64,000 bases of DNA from Anaeromassilibacillus senegalensis. GTDB taxonomy: Bacteria; Bacillota; Clostridia; Oscillospirales; Acutalibacteraceae. Of this stretch, positions 18,809 through 28,794 are shown one piece after another. The stretch covers positions 248,001 to 312,000 of the forward strand of contig NZ_LN868538.1 in assembly GCF_001261775.1 (NCBI RefSeq), written 5' to 3'. Position numbers and translations under genes: made by a program. Under the pieces are notes generated by a model, which saw nothing but the letters and a program-made list of their open reading frames with translations, was not told where the DNA came from and did no database searches. How positions within the stretch are numbered: the first letter of the stretch is position 1; each line of letters starts with the position of its first letter.

Positions 18809-19987
18809 TCAATGGTGGAACAGGCGCATGCCGGTGAATGCCATGGCGATGCCGTACTTGTTGCAGGTTGCGATCACGTGGTCGTCGCGGATGGAACCGC
18901 CCGGCTCCGCAATATACTGCACGCCTGTCTTATGCGCGCGCTCGATATTGTCGCCAAACGGGAAGAACGCATCAGAGCCGAGGGAAACGCCGGTGAGCGT
19001 ATCCAGCCAGGTGCGCTTCTCTTCGCTGGTGAGCGGCTCCGGCTTTTCGGCAAACAGGTTTTCCCATGCGCCGTCCGCCAGCACATCCATATACTCGTCG
19101 GAGATATAGACGTCAATGGTGTTGTCGCGGTCCGGTCTGCGGATCCCCTCTTTGAACTTGAGACCCAGCACCTTCGGATGCTGGCGCAGGAACCAGATGT
19201 CCGCTTTGTTGCCCGCCAGGCGTGTGCAATGGATGCGGGACTGCTGGCCGGCGCCGACGCCGATCACCTGCCCGCCCTTGGCGTAGCAGACGGAGTTGGA
19301 CTGCGTGTATTTCAGCGTAATCAGAGAAATCAGCAGGTCGCGCTTTGCATCCTCCGGCATCTCCTTATTGTCCGTCACGATGTTTTCCAGCAGGCTGTTG
19401 TCAATTTTGAATTCGTTGCGGCCCTGCTCAAAGGTCACGCCGTAGACATCCTTGTGCTCAATCGGCGCGGGCTTGTATGACGGATCGATCTTGACCACAT
19501 TATAGTTGCCCTTGCGCTTGGTTTTCAAAATTTCCAGCGCCTCGTCGGTGTAGCCGGGCGCGATGATCCCGTCGGATACCTCACGGGCCAACAGGGTCGC
19601 CGTCTCTTTATCGCAGATATCGGAGAGCGCCGCCCAGTCGCCATAAGAAGACATGCGGTCCGCACCGCGGGCGCGCGCATAGGCACAGGCGATCGGAGAT
19701 AGCTCCAGATCGTCCACAAAATAAATCTTCTGTTCCGTCTCCGTCAACGGCAGGCCGACCGCCGCGCCGGCGGGGCTGACGTGTTTAAAGGAAGCGGCGG
19801 ACGGCAATCCGGTGGCCTCCTTCATCTCCTTGACCAGCTGCCAGCTGTTGAATGCGTCGAGGAAATTGATAAAACCGGGCTTGCCATTGAGCACCTCAAT
19901 CGGCAGGTCTCCGCCGTCCTGCATGAAGATGCGGGACGGCTTCTGGTTCGGGTTGCATCCATATTTCAATAAAAGCTCGTTTGCCAT
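18809..19987 (-). CDS. purH: Stand-alone AICAR formyltransferase (PurH transformylase domain only)
   Basis: 392-aa protein corresponding to the AICARFT half of PurH: formyl transfer from 10-formyl-THF to AICAR. The catalytic Lys-His is in ASFKHVSPAGAAVGLPL (about residues 61-77), with QSNSVCYAKGGQVIGVGAGQQSR and GSDAFFPFGDNI further on. The N-terminal MGS-like IMP cyclohydrolase domain of bifunctional PurH (about 200 residues) is absent. The start at 19987 uses GGGGGAG and avoids the overlap of the longer reading. The missing activity is supplied by the PurO-type gene directly upstream. Confidence 0.92.
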   Translation of the reverse strand: MANELLLKYGCNPNQKPSRIFMQDGGDLPIEVLNGKPGFINFLDAFNSWQLVKEMKEATGLPSAASFKHVSPAGAAVGLPLTETEQKIYFVDDLELSPIACAYARARGADRMSSYGDWAALSDICDKETATLLAREVSDGIIAPGYTDEALEILKTKRKGNYNVVKIDPSYKPAPIEHKDVYGVTFEQGRNEFKIDNSLLENIVTDNKEMPEDAKRDLLISLITLKYTQSNSVCYAKGGQVIGVGAGQQSRIHCTRLAGNKADIWFLRQHPKVLGLKFKEGIRRPDRDNTIDVYISDEYMDVLADGAWENLFAEKPEPLTSEEKRTWLDTLTGVSLGSDAFFPFGDNIERAHKTGVQYIAEPGGSIRDDHVIATCNKYGIAMAFTGMRLFHH

Positions 19988-20001
19988 TGGTAACTCCCCC
20001 A

Positions 20002-20715
20002 TTACTGATTTTTGTTGACGATTCTGGTTTCCGCTTCACCGGTTTCCAGATCGATATACCGGACAAACAGGGAAACCTTGTTGTCCGCGTTCAGCGCGTT
20101 CCAGACCAGATCGGTAAACGCGTCAATGCCGCCTTCCAGCTTGACCTGGGTCGGCTCCCCTTCAAAGGACGGCAGCGGGTTGCCGTCTCCCTCATAGGTG
20201 TGGATAAAGTGTCCCTCGCCTGCGCGCGGCGCGTCATAGTCAAAGAAATAGCGGCGCGCGGAGGATTCGTCCCCGCAGGCGCTCTTCAGGATGGAAAGCT
20301 TATAGCAGTTGTTTTCCAGCTCCACCACGCCGGAAATACGCGGGGTAAAGTTCGGGCCGTCCGGCTCAAAGGTGCGCGTGCGCAGCGCATCCTCAAAGCT
20401 CTTGCCCTGCTGCAAATAATCGTAGACGGTGTCCGTCTGGTCGCCGTTGGTCACAACCGTGGTTTTTCCCAGCACACGCACCGGGGAATAGATAATGAGG
20501 GACGGGTCCACCATTTTGCTTTCGTCAAACGCTTTGGTTTTGATGCCCGCGCCATCCTCTACAAACACACGGTTGCGGCTGTTTTCGCTGCGTCCCATGA
20601 TGAAATAGGCGATGACCGCCTGTTTTCCGTCCGCGCTTCTGCCCAGGACAATGCCGCGCCCCGGATAGGAATTGGAAGCCAGTTCCTCAGCAAGATTCTT
20701 TGTCACCATTTTCAT
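20002..20715 (-). CDS. purO: IMP cyclohydrolase, PurO type
   Basis: 237-aa protein of the archaeal-type IMP cyclohydrolase family (PF07826). It closes FAICAR to IMP, the last step of purine synthesis. Family traits seen are NSYPGRGIVLGRS near the N-terminus, YFIMGRSENSRNRVF, SLIIYSPVR, VTNGDQTD and TFEPDGPNFTPRISG. It sits between purN and the stand-alone transformylase, which lacks its own cyclohydrolase domain, so the two together replace bifunctional PurH. Only 22 nt separate it from purN. Confidence 0.93.
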   Translation of the reverse strand: MKMVTKNLAEELASNSYPGRGIVLGRSADGKQAVIAYFIMGRSENSRNRVFVEDGAGIKTKAFDESKMVDPSLIIYSPVRVLGKTTVVTNGDQTDTVYDYLQQGKSFEDALRTRTFEPDGPNFTPRISGVVELENNCYKLSILKSACGDESSARRYFFDYDAPRAGEGHFIHTYEGDGNPLPSFEGEPTQVKLEGGIDAFTDLVWNALNADNKVSLFVRYIDLETGEAETRIVNKNQ

Positions 20716-20737
20716 TACGCCCTTTCCCTGTTTCCGA

Positions 20738-21364
20738 TCAGTCTTTTATGATGGTTCTGCCGTTTTCCACAGCGATCTTTCCCGCACAAAACAGGGAGAC
20801 CGCCTCCGGCAGCAATTTCCATTCCGCCTGTTCCATAATCCGCCGCTGCAACGTCTCCGGCGTGTCGTCCTGACAGACCTCCACCGCCTTTTGCAGGATG
20901 ATCGGTCCGCCGTCGCACACCTCATTGACAAAGTGGACGGTCGCGCCGCTCACCTTGACGCCCTTTTTCAGAGCCGCTTCGTGCACGTGCAGGCCGTAGA
21001 AGCCCGGACCGCAAAAGGACGGGATCAGCGCGGGATGCACGTTGATGATTTTATTTTCATATTCACGGATCACCGTTTCACTGATGATGGTCATAAAGCC
21101 GGCCAGCACCACCAGGTCGATTTGGTATTCCGCCAGCAGCGCCAGCAGCGCCGCGTCGTAATCCGCCTGCCCGGCAAACGCCCGGCGCAGCAGCACACGG
21201 GTGGAAATTCCCGCCTGTTTGGCGCGTTCCAGCGCATACGCGTCCGCCTTGCTGGAGATCACCAAGGACAGCGCGCCGTTTTCGATCTGTCCGGCGTTCT
21301 GCGCGTCGATCAGCGCCTGTAAATTGGTGCCGCCGCCGGAAACCAGAACGGCTATGTTCAGCAT
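20738..21364 (-). CDS. purN: Phosphoribosylglycinamide formyltransferase 1
   Basis: 208-aa GAR transformylase, which uses 10-formyl-THF. The start at 21364 ([19 protein letters not shown]) is preferred over the upstream in-frame ATG at 21478, because the family begins at this beta-strand and GGGGAGGG precedes it inside purM. Catalytic residues are visible: Asn and His in [12 protein letters not shown] (family motif HPSLLPxF) and Asp in [10 protein letters not shown]. It overlaps the 3' end of purM by 7 nt, implying translational coupling. Confidence 0.96.
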   Translation of the reverse strand: MLNIAVLVSGGGTNLQALIDAQNAGQIENGALSLVISSKADAYALERAKQAGISTRVLLRRAFAGQADYDAALLALLAEYQIDLVVLAGFMTIISETVIREYENKIINVHPALIPSFCGPGFYGLHVHEAALKKGVKVSGATVHFVNEVCDGGPIILQKAVEVCQDDTPETLQRRIMEQAEWKLLPEAVSLFCAGKIAVENGRTIIKD

Positions 21365-22392
21365 AGAACGACGCCCTCCCCGCCGGAGACCACCTCGCCC
21401 ATAATGAACGCGTCCGCGCCCGCGGCCTTCAGCGTCTCCACAGCCGCCTGCGCCTGCTCCTTCGCAACGGCGACGCACATGCCAACGCCCATATTAAAGG
21501 TATTGTACATCTCGCGCGTGGGAATATCCCCTTCCTTCTGCAACAGGTCGAAGATCGGGAGCTTCGGGATCGCCGCCGTGTTGATCTTCGCGGTCAGGCC
21601 GTCCTTCAGCATGCGCGGGATGTTCTCAAAGAAGCCGCCGCCCGTGATATGGGAAACCGCTTTGATCTCACACTGTTCCATCAGCGCCAGAATCGGCTTG
21701 ACGTAGAGCTTTGTCGGGGTGAGCAAACACTCGCCCAGTGTCATACCCAGCTCGTCCACATAGCGGTTGACCGTTTTCTCGTTGATGTCAAAGACCTTGC
21801 GCACCAAAGAGAAACCGTTGGAATGCACGCCGGAGGAGGCCAGGCCAACCAGTACGTCGCCCTCCGCCAGCTTACTTCCGTCGATGATCTTTTTGCGATC
21901 CACCATGCCCACACAGAAACCCGCGAGGTCGTATTCGTCCACCGGGTAGAAGCCGGGCATTTCCGCCGTCTCGCCGCCGATCAGCGCGCAGCCGGACTGC
22001 ACGCAGCCCTCCGCGATACCGGAGACGATCTCCGCGACCTTCTCCGGGACATTCTTGCCAACCGCCACATAGTCCAGAAAGAAGAGCGGCTTTGCGCCGC
22101 AGCAGACCACGTCGTTCGCGCACATCGCCACACAGTCGATGCCGACCGTATCGTGCTTGTCCATCAAAAACGCAAGCTTGAGCTTGGTGCCGACGCCGTC
22201 CGTCCCGCTGACGAGCACCGGTTCCTCCATGCCGCCCAGATCCGGCTGGAACAATCCGCCGAAGCCGCCGATGCCGGAAACCACGCCCGGAATCTTGGTG
22301 CGCGCGACATGGTTTTTCATCAACTCCACCGCTTTGTATCCGGCGGTCACATCCACGCCCGCCTCTTTGTACCGATCGCTAAAACTGTTCAT
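21358..22392 (-). CDS. purM: Phosphoribosylformylglycinamidine cyclo-ligase (AIR synthetase)
   Basis: 344-aa enzyme that closes FGAM to AIR with ATP. Family motifs include [15 protein letters not shown] at the N-terminus, [54 protein letters not shown] and [14 protein letters not shown]. Normal length. Start follows GGAGGAG at 7 nt. It lies 40 nt after purE and overlaps purN. Confidence 0.97.
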   Translation of the reverse strand: MNSFSDRYKEAGVDVTAGYKAVELMKNHVARTKIPGVVSGIGGFGGLFQPDLGGMEEPVLVSGTDGVGTKLKLAFLMDKHDTVGIDCVAMCANDVVCCGAKPLFFLDYVAVGKNVPEKVAEIVSGIAEGCVQSGCALIGGETAEMPGFYPVDEYDLAGFCVGMVDRKKIIDGSKLAEGDVLVGLASSGVHSNGFSLVRKVFDINEKTVNRYVDELGMTLGECLLTPTKLYVKPILALMEQCEIKAVSHITGGGFFENIPRMLKDGLTAKINTAAIPKLPIFDLLQKEGDIPTREMYNTFNMGVGMCVAVAKEQAQAAVETLKAAGADAFIMGEVVSGGEGVVLC

Positions 22393-22432
22393 TGTTATCT
22401 CCTCCCCGGGCCAGCCGGTTTCAAGTTTTAAA

Positions 22433-22936
22433 TTAAAGCTCTGCCACCTTTTCCTGAATCGCCGCGTCCTTTTTAGCGACGCCGTCCGCCATCTGCTGCT
22501 TCATCTCCACGAGCTTCGCCGCAAGGCTTTCGTCGGAGAGCGCCAGCATCTGGGCCGCAAGAATCGCCGCGTTGTCCGCGCCGTCGATGGCGACGGTCGC
22601 CACCGGGATGCCGCTGGGCATCTGCACCGTTGCGAGCAGCGCGTCCAAGCCGTCCAGCGTGGAGGACTTGACCGGGATACCGATGACCGGAAGTGTGGTG
22701 TGCGCCGCCAGAACGCCGCCCAGATGCGCCGCCTTACCCGCCGCCGCGATGATCACGCCAAAACCGTTTTTCACTGCGTCGCCCGCAAAAGCCGCCGCCG
22801 CGTGGGGCGTGCGGTGTGCGGACATCACATGTACTTCCACCGGGATTTCAAACGCTTTCAGGCGCTTGATCGCCGCGGAAACGGTGGGAAAATCGCTGTC
22901 GCTGCCCATAATGACTGCTACCTTTTTTACTGCCAT
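22433..22936 (-). CDS. purE: N5-CAIR mutase
   Basis: 167-aa catalytic protein of AIR carboxylation. The class I PurE signature [13 protein letters not shown] begins at about residue 11, followed by [26 protein letters not shown] and PVIGIPV; the essential Ser, Asp and His of SDSD and SAHR are present. Start follows AGGAGAG at 9 nt. First conventional gene of the operon; a leader with a short ORF and terminator lies upstream. No purK is adjacent. Confidence 0.95.
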   Translation of the reverse strand: MAVKKVAVIMGSDSDFPTVSAAIKRLKAFEIPVEVHVMSAHRTPHAAAAFAGDAVKNGFGVIIAAAGKAAHLGGVLAAHTTLPVIGIPVKSSTLDGLDALLATVQMPSGIPVATVAIDGADNAAILAAQMLALSDESLAAKLVEMKQQMADGVAKKDAAIQEKVAEL

Positions 22937-23003
22937 AGCTGTGCACTCTCCTGTTTCTTTATAAATTTAGGAAGGGGGTTCTTTCCAGCAATCTTCCTTT
23001 TTG

Positions 23004-23041
23004 AAATAAAAAACAGGCTGCGACGGCAATACGACGCAGCC
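23004..23041 (-). terminator. Terminator between the leader ORF and purE
   Basis: Minus strand: GGCTGCG and CGCAGCC (23035-23041 and 23017-23023) enclose an 11-nt loop and are followed by TGTTTTTTATTT. It lies just after the 21-codon leader ORF and about 70 nt before purE, so it can act as an attenuator. Confidence 0.7.
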
Positions 23042-23047
23042 CTGATT

Positions 23048-23113
23048 TTATAAAGAAAGATAGTCGAAGCCCATTGCGCAGAAAGACCAAATCCGAACGG
23101 TAAACCCCTTCAT
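23048..23113 (-). CDS. 21-codon leader ORF upstream of purE
   Basis: Short reading frame MKGFTVRIW...FDYLSL (21 residues plus TAA) with a good ribosome site: GCGGAGG, 8 nt before the ATG at 23113. An in-frame alternative is not available; another ATG at 23120 opens a different, longer frame. Its stop lies directly before the terminator at 23004-23041. The arrangement promoter, structured leader, short ORF, terminator, biosynthetic operon is that of an attenuation control region. I do not recognise the peptide. It could also be a genuine micro-protein. Confidence 0.45.
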   Translation of the reverse strand: MKGFTVRIWSFCAMGFDYLSL

Positions 23114-23220
23114 CGCGCATACCTCCGCTGTTGTTTTTCTGCCTCCGGCTTTTTCCGGATGCCAACCGCCGGTATGGCATTCACTTCCTTTATTTTAGGA
23201 TATTTCGACATTAAAAGCAA
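23114..23220 (-). promoter_or_regulatory. Promoter and structured 5' leader of the purine operon
   Basis: Minus strand: -35 TTGCTT (23215-23220), 17-nt spacer, -10 TAAAAT (23192-23197). The transcript begins near 23185. It can fold two hairpins before the leader ORF: TGCCA...TGGCA (about 23160-23182) and TCCGG-AAAAAG-CCGGA (about 23146-23162). I do not see the conserved core of the guanine, THF or PRPP riboswitches. Confidence 0.5.
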
Positions 23221-23321
23221 GCGATTTCCAGCAAAATTCCTTTTTCGTCCAGATATGGAGAGGTTCTTGCTTTATCCCCATGTATTTTGTATATTCTGCC
23301 GCAAGATGGTTCAAACGCGGC

Positions 23322-24221
23322 TTATTTCGCCAGTTTATCCTCCGAGATAAGCTCCTTTAAAGAAGTCGCCATACCGGCCATAGACTGGATGTTGGACGGG
23401 ATGATAATCTTGGTCGCCTTGCCGTCCGCCGCCTTCTGGAACGCCTCCAGGCTCTTGATGGCAATAACGCCTTCGCCCGGGTTCGCCTCGTTCAGCATTT
23501 TGATACTGTCCGCCAGAGCCTTTTGCACGGAGAGAATTGCCTCCGCCTCGCCCTGCGCCTCGCGAATCTTGGACTCCTTGAGCGCGTCCGCGTGCAGGAT
23601 GGCGGATTCCTTTTCGCCCTCTGCAATCAAAACGGCGCTGCGCTTCTGGCCTTCCGCATCCAGAATTCTGGCGCGGCGCTCGCGCTCCGCCTTCATCTGC
23701 TTCTCCATGGAATCCTGAATTTCGGACGGAGGCAGGATGTTCTTCAGTTCTACACGGTTGACTTTGATGCCCCATGCATCGGTCGCCTCATCCAGAATCA
23801 ACCGAATTTTGGTGTTGATGACGTCGCGGGAAGTTAGAGTGTGGTCGAGCTCCAAGTCGCCGATGATGTTACGCAGGGTCGTCGCCGTCAGGTTTTCAAT
23901 CGCGGAGATCGGGTTTTCCACGCCGTAGGCGTAGAGTTTTGCGTCCGTAATCTGGAAGTATACGACGGTATCGATCTGCATGGTCACGTTATCCTTCGTA
24001 ATAACTGGCTGGGGCGGAAAGTCAATGACCTGCTCCTTCAGGGAAACCTTTTTAGAAATCCGGTCCATAAACGGCACCTTGACGTGCAGGCCGGTCTCCC
24101 AGGTGACATGGTACGCGCCCAAACGCTCCATGACGAACGCGTGCGCCTGCGGCACGATTTTGATGTTGGAAATAATAACAATGATAATCAAAAGAACCAG
24201 AACTAACAACACATACGGCAT
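23322..24221 (-). CDS. SPFH/Band 7 membrane protein (stomatin/QmcA-like)
   Basis: 299 aa: an N-terminal membrane helix (VLLVLVLLIIIVIISNI, residues about 3-20), then the Band 7 domain (VPQAHAFVMERLGAYHVTWETGLH ... RVELKNILPPSEIQDSMEKQMKAERERRA) and a coiled-coil of the flotillin/stomatin kind. Such proteins form ring assemblies that organise membrane microdomains and often modulate proteases. It is preceded at 14 nt by an NfeD-type gene, the usual partner. Start follows AAAGGAGG. Confidence 0.93.
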   Translation of the reverse strand: MPYVLLVLVLLIIIVIISNIKIVPQAHAFVMERLGAYHVTWETGLHVKVPFMDRISKKVSLKEQVIDFPPQPVITKDNVTMQIDTVVYFQITDAKLYAYGVENPISAIENLTATTLRNIIGDLELDHTLTSRDVINTKIRLILDEATDAWGIKVNRVELKNILPPSEIQDSMEKQMKAERERRARILDAEGQKRSAVLIAEGEKESAILHADALKESKIREAQGEAEAILSVQKALADSIKMLNEANPGEGVIAIKSLEAFQKAADGKATKIIIPSNIQSMAGMATSLKELISEDKLAK

Positions 24222-24235
24222 AAAAACAGCCTCCT

Positions 24236-24694
24236 TTATTTTTCTTCGATGCAGCCGGCGCCGTGCGCCGGTTCTACAATCAGCTTTACGCCCTCAATCG
24301 CTTTGATGCGTACTTTCTCCCCTTCCGGCAGAATGGAACCGTCCGCGGAACGTGCGGTCCAGACGTTACCGAGCACGGTCACCTGACCGGCACATTGAAT
24401 ATTGTTGATCTGCGTGAGGACGACGCCCTCTTTGCCGATACATCGCCCCGCGTTGGTATCTTCCTTTTGAAAGCGCATGGCCTTCTTTACCAGCGGGCGG
24501 GTGATTGCCAACGTGACTGCGGTCACGACCACAAAGATGGTAAACTGCAGCCAGAACGGCGCCCCGCAGATATCCGCGATCAGCGCGCCGATGCCGCCGA
24601 CCACCAGCCAGATCGAAACCAACTGCGTCGTAACCCCCTCTGCGATTGCAGCGATGACAATCACTGCGAGCCATAAATAGGAACTGGGTTCCAT
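24236..24694 (-). CDS. NfeD-like membrane protein
   Basis: 152 aa with two or three N-terminal membrane helices (WLAVIVIAAIAEGVTTQLVS; IWLVVGGIGALIADI; FTIFVVVTAVTLAI) and a C-terminal OB-fold beta-barrel (GKEGVVLTQINNIQCAGQVTVLGNVWTARS). This is the short NfeD form without the protease domain. It is nearly always encoded beside an SPFH protein, as here, and probably acts with it in membrane organisation. Start follows GAGGAGGTG. Confidence 0.92.
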   Translation of the reverse strand: MEPSSYLWLAVIVIAAIAEGVTTQLVSIWLVVGGIGALIADICGAPFWLQFTIFVVVTAVTLAITRPLVKKAMRFQKEDTNAGRCIGKEGVVLTQINNIQCAGQVTVLGNVWTARSADGSILPEGEKVRIKAIEGVKLIVEPAHGAGCIEEK

Positions 24695-25025
24695 CGTTAC
24701 ACCTCCTCTCCGGTGATTGCATTTATCTTACCATAACCGAAATTTTTGCACAAACCGCGCAGGAGGACGGAGAAGGCGGATTTCCGCCCTTTTTGTAAAG
24801 CTACTCTCCCCCGCGAACCGGGTCGCTCCGGGGCGAATCCAGGCGGGCTCAATCGCGAAAAAGCCCGGTTTTACGGGATTCTTTACAAAAGTGTAATGTT
24901 TTCCATCCCTCTTCACTGTATTGTCAAAGGGAGGTAAATATCCCTGAAACTGCCATAAACTTTAAACTTCTATAAAACAAAACAGCCGGCGGCGGGGATT
25001 CGTTCCCAGCACACCGGCAGCCCGT
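24695..25025. other. Gene-free stretch between NfeD and the XRE gene
   Basis: About 330 nt without a credible gene. It contains the terminator of the XRE gene (24978-25020). A minus-strand TTGACA near 24925 has no good -10 at the right distance, so the promoter of the NfeD/SPFH pair is not clearly identified. Confidence 0.5.
24978..25020 (-). terminator. Terminator after the small XRE gene
   Basis: Minus strand: GCCGG ... CCGGC stem with an inner GGGA/TCCC pairing, followed by TGTTTTGTTTTATAG. Confidence 0.65.
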
Positions 25026-25238
25026 TTATATAGTCTTTCCCGTATCGTTTAAAATAAAGCTTCCTTCAAAAGTTGCATTGCAGGCTTCCGCAATTTCCTG
25101 CAATTCCTTCTCCGAAAAATTATCTCTATTTAGTTTTCCGCTGAGATTTGACGCCGTTGTCCCTAACTTCTCAGCGAGTTCTTTTTTCTTTATCTTTCTT
25201 TCTCTTAATAAATGTTCTATCTTTCCAGCCATTCCCAT
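25026..25238 (-). CDS. Small XRE-family HTH regulator
   Basis: 70 aa, essentially one Cro/CI helix-turn-helix: IEHLLRERKIKKKELAEKLGTTASNLSGKLNRDNFSEKELQEIAEACN. A few C-terminal residues (FEGSFILND) follow, where longer regulators carry a sensing domain. The start at 25238 is supported by AAGGTGATTG; a second ATG at 25232 is equally in frame. It is divergent from a strong plus-strand promoter at 25326-25354 and may repress it or itself (inference). Confidence 0.85.
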   Translation of the reverse strand: MGMAGKIEHLLRERKIKKKELAEKLGTTASNLSGKLNRDNFSEKELQEIAEACNATFEGSFILNDTGKTI

Positions 25239-25580
25239 TCAATCACCTTCTTAGAATAATTATACATTAAATAGCGTAAAAAATCAAACATGAATTTATT
25301 AATTGATTTATAAATGAATCCTCTATTGACACCACGTGTATAAAAATGTATTATTTAACTGTAAAGTGAATTTATACTTTATTAAATTAATTGTATGTAT
25401 AAAGTGAGGTGATAAACGCAGAGTGATGAAAAATAAAGGAAGCGGCGTCCATCGCAAAACAGTCACCGCTTCCCCTCCATGCCGCAGCCGCTCACAGGAG
25501 CGGTCCGCACAAATAGTATACACTGTGCGGCCATTTCCTGCAAGCGCTGCGGCAAACGAAATTTGAAAGGAAGAACACAC
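25239..25580. promoter_or_regulatory. AT-rich divergent region with a consensus plus-strand promoter and hairpin leader
   Basis: TTGACA (25326-25331), 17-nt spacer and TATTAT (25349-25354) form a near-perfect sigma-A promoter on the plus strand. Downstream, TTTATACTTTA and TATAAAGTGA near 25370-25408 form an imperfect dyad that could be an operator. GGAAGCGG (25438-25445) and CCGCTTCC (25466-25473) form a hairpin; read on the minus strand it is followed by TTTATTTTT. A 46-codon ORF at 25426-25566 has GGTGA upstream but no recognisable protein features. The transcript therefore has a leader of about 220 nt before the gene at 25581. Confidence 0.5.
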
Positions 25581-25874
25581 ATGGAATCAAATTACGCATA
25601 TCCAAACTTTGCGGAAAACTTTCGGCAGTGCTGCGCGGAATCCTATGGCCGCCTTTCCTACGAACAAACGAAGAATCATCCGGAGTACCAGCGCGCATCC
25701 GACACCTGCTCCGAGCTGTACCAAAAGATACAGGAGCAGCTGGGCGAAAACGACGAATGGATCGATAAATTTGACGCCGCGAAAAACTGGGTGCAGACCA
25801 TTGAAAGCCCCTACATCTACCAACAGGGTTTTCAGGACTGTATTTACCTGCTCCGCTGGTTAGGGATATTATGA
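25581..25874 (+). CDS. Small hypothetical protein, DUF6809-like
   Basis: 97 aa, soluble and helical (MESNYAYPNFAENFRQCC...). The pattern of a charged central helix with Leu/Glu (ELYQKIQEQLGENDEWIDKFDAAKNWVQTIE) and the ending IYQQGFQDCIYLLRWL resembles DUF6809, a family of small clostridial proteins of unknown function that end in a GFxxGxxLL-type motif. Start follows GAAAGGAAG. Controlled presumably by the promoter at 25326. A GC-rich hairpin (25884-25907) follows the stop. Confidence 0.6.
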   Translation: MESNYAYPNFAENFRQCCAESYGRLSYEQTKNHPEYQRASDTCSELYQKIQEQLGENDEWIDKFDAAKNWVQTIESPYIYQQGFQDCIYLLRWLGIL

Positions 25875-25883
25875 CACAGAAAT

Positions 25884-25907
25884 CCCCGGCTCCATACGGA
25901 GCCGGGG
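25884..25907 (+). terminator. Hairpin after the DUF6809-like gene
   Basis: CCCCGGCTCC pairs perfectly with GGAGCCGGGG around an ATAC loop. The tail is AAAATT rather than a T-run, so terminator function is likely but not certain. Confidence 0.5.
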
Positions 25908-25948
25908 AAAATTAAACACGGTATCATTAAAGGTTTGTAAATAAGTTT

Positions 25949-26070
25949 ATCACTCGTTCCCACTCGCTCTTCTCAGGAAGAGGTTCCGTTCTCTGCGGAG
26001 AACGGCAAAGGGCTCTGCCCTTTGATCCCGCCGCTTTTCAGAAAAGCGGAAAAACTCGTTTTAACCGTTA
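25949..26070. repeat. Structured intergenic repeat, copy 1 (downstream of groEL)
   Basis: A 28-nt block at 25949-25976 (containing ACTCGTTCCCACTCGCTC) and an 18-nt block at 26015-26032 (CTGCCCTTTGATCCCGCC) recur exactly at 28420-28447 and 28545-28562. Each copy can fold as consecutive hairpins. The last stem reads CCGCTTTT/AAAAGCGG here and CCACCTTT/AAAGGTGG in copy 2, so paired positions change together. Function unknown; it could be a small RNA, a MITE-like element or a processing signal. Confidence 0.7.
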
Positions 26071-26111
26071 GCGGAGAAACACTCTTTATCTTTCACTTAG
26101 TACTACAAACA

Positions 26112-26144
26112 AAAAAGGGACTGTTTTTCGACAGTCCCTTTCCA
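26112..26144 (-). terminator. Terminator of groESL
   Basis: Minus strand: AAAGGGACTGTC and its complement flank a short A-rich loop, followed by TTTTTTGTTTG. Confidence 0.85.
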
Positions 26145-26158
26145 TTTATTTATTGAGA

Positions 26159-27808
<1,650 letters not shown>

Positions 27809-27836
27809 TCATGTGTATTTCCGGGAACCGGTCAAA

Positions 27837-28121
<285 letters not shown>

Positions 28122-28229
28122 TTAAAGTTCCTCCTTCAAGAAATGATCTTACTAAACTTTTACTATATGAAAAATACACTTTCAAACTGCGCGGCTCATT
28201 TTCTGCGCCGCTTGAAAGGTTATTTTTGT

Positions 28230-28256
28230 TTAGCACTCCGTATCTTTGAGTGCTAA
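28230..28256 (-). promoter_or_regulatory. CIRCE operator (HrcA binding site)
   Basis: TTAGCACTC-N9-GAGTGCTAA, the exact consensus inverted repeat, 109 nt before groES. It predicts HrcA repression of groESL that is relieved by heat or misfolded protein. No hrcA is in the window. Confidence 0.97.
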
Positions 28257-28260
28257 ACCT

Positions 28261-28289
28261 ATTTTAGCCACTCGTTTATAAAAAATCAA
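28261..28289 (-). promoter_or_regulatory. groESL promoter
   Basis: Minus strand: -35 TTGATT (28284-28289), 17-nt spacer, -10 TAAAAT (28261-28266). CIRCE begins 4 nt downstream of the -10, at the transcription start, the usual position for repression. Confidence 0.85.
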
Positions 28290-28419
28290 GGGGTTTTTCC
28301 CGAAAAATTACAATTTCATAAATTATTTACAATTCCGCCCAAAACAGAGAAAAAAGGGCCGGGCTTCCGCCCGGTCCCGAAAGTTTATTTTGCAGCACAA
28401 AAAGCTCATAAAGGACCAT

Positions 28420-28595
28420 ATCACTCGTTCCCACTCGCTCTTCTCAGAAAGAGGACCTCCTGTTGGGACGCTCGCTTGAGGCTAAAGCCTCGCTCGAGAT
28501 TCTAAACGACCATAGCCGGAGGCGCGAAAGACGTTGCACGTCCGCTGCCCTTTGATCCCGCCACCTTTCAGAAAGGTGGAGAAACACATTTTGAC
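28420..28595. repeat. Structured intergenic repeat, copy 2 (upstream of groES)
   Basis: It shares the 28-nt and 18-nt identical blocks with copy 1, but the two are separated here by about 97 nt instead of 38, with an unrelated hairpin-rich insertion (28456-28540; GAGGCTAAAGCCTC is one palindrome). The closing stem CCACCTTT/AAAGGTGG covaries with that of copy 1. Weaker relatives of that stem lie at about 28615-28650 and 28725-28755. Confidence 0.7.
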
Positions 28596-28770
28596 CATTA
28601 CCTGCAAAGTGACAATGATCCTCGCCGCTTTTAGAAACGGAGAAAGACATATTTTAAGCCTTGTCCGCGAGGTGAAAATAGTACTCGCCGTAGGCGCGTC
28701 CCGACTGGAAGTCCGCGTCCCGACCGGAGGTCCAGAAAAGCGGAAAAACACATTTTGCCCTAAACCACAA

Positions 28771-28793
28771 AGGGCTGTTCTTCAACGGCCCCT
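28771..28793 (-). terminator. Hairpin after the methyltransferase gene
   Basis: Imperfect stem AGGGGCCGT/ACAGCCCT on the minus strand, 2 nt after the TGA, followed by a weak T-rich tail (TTGTGGTTT). Confidence 0.5.
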
Positions 28794-28794
28794 G

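Larger units (their letters stand above)
28122..28794. other. Long intergenic region upstream of groES
   Basis: About 670 nt without a gene. From the groES side it holds the CIRCE operator and promoter (28230-28289), a T-rich stretch, copy 2 of the structured repeat (28420-28590) and two further degenerate hairpin units near 28615-28650 and 28725-28755. At the far end is the terminator hairpin of the methyltransferase (28771-28793). Confidence 0.6.

Noticed and set aside
22937..23321. A guanine, PRPP or THF riboswitch before purE
   Set aside because: I looked for the conserved cores and did not find them; only generic hairpins, a short ORF and a terminator are visible.
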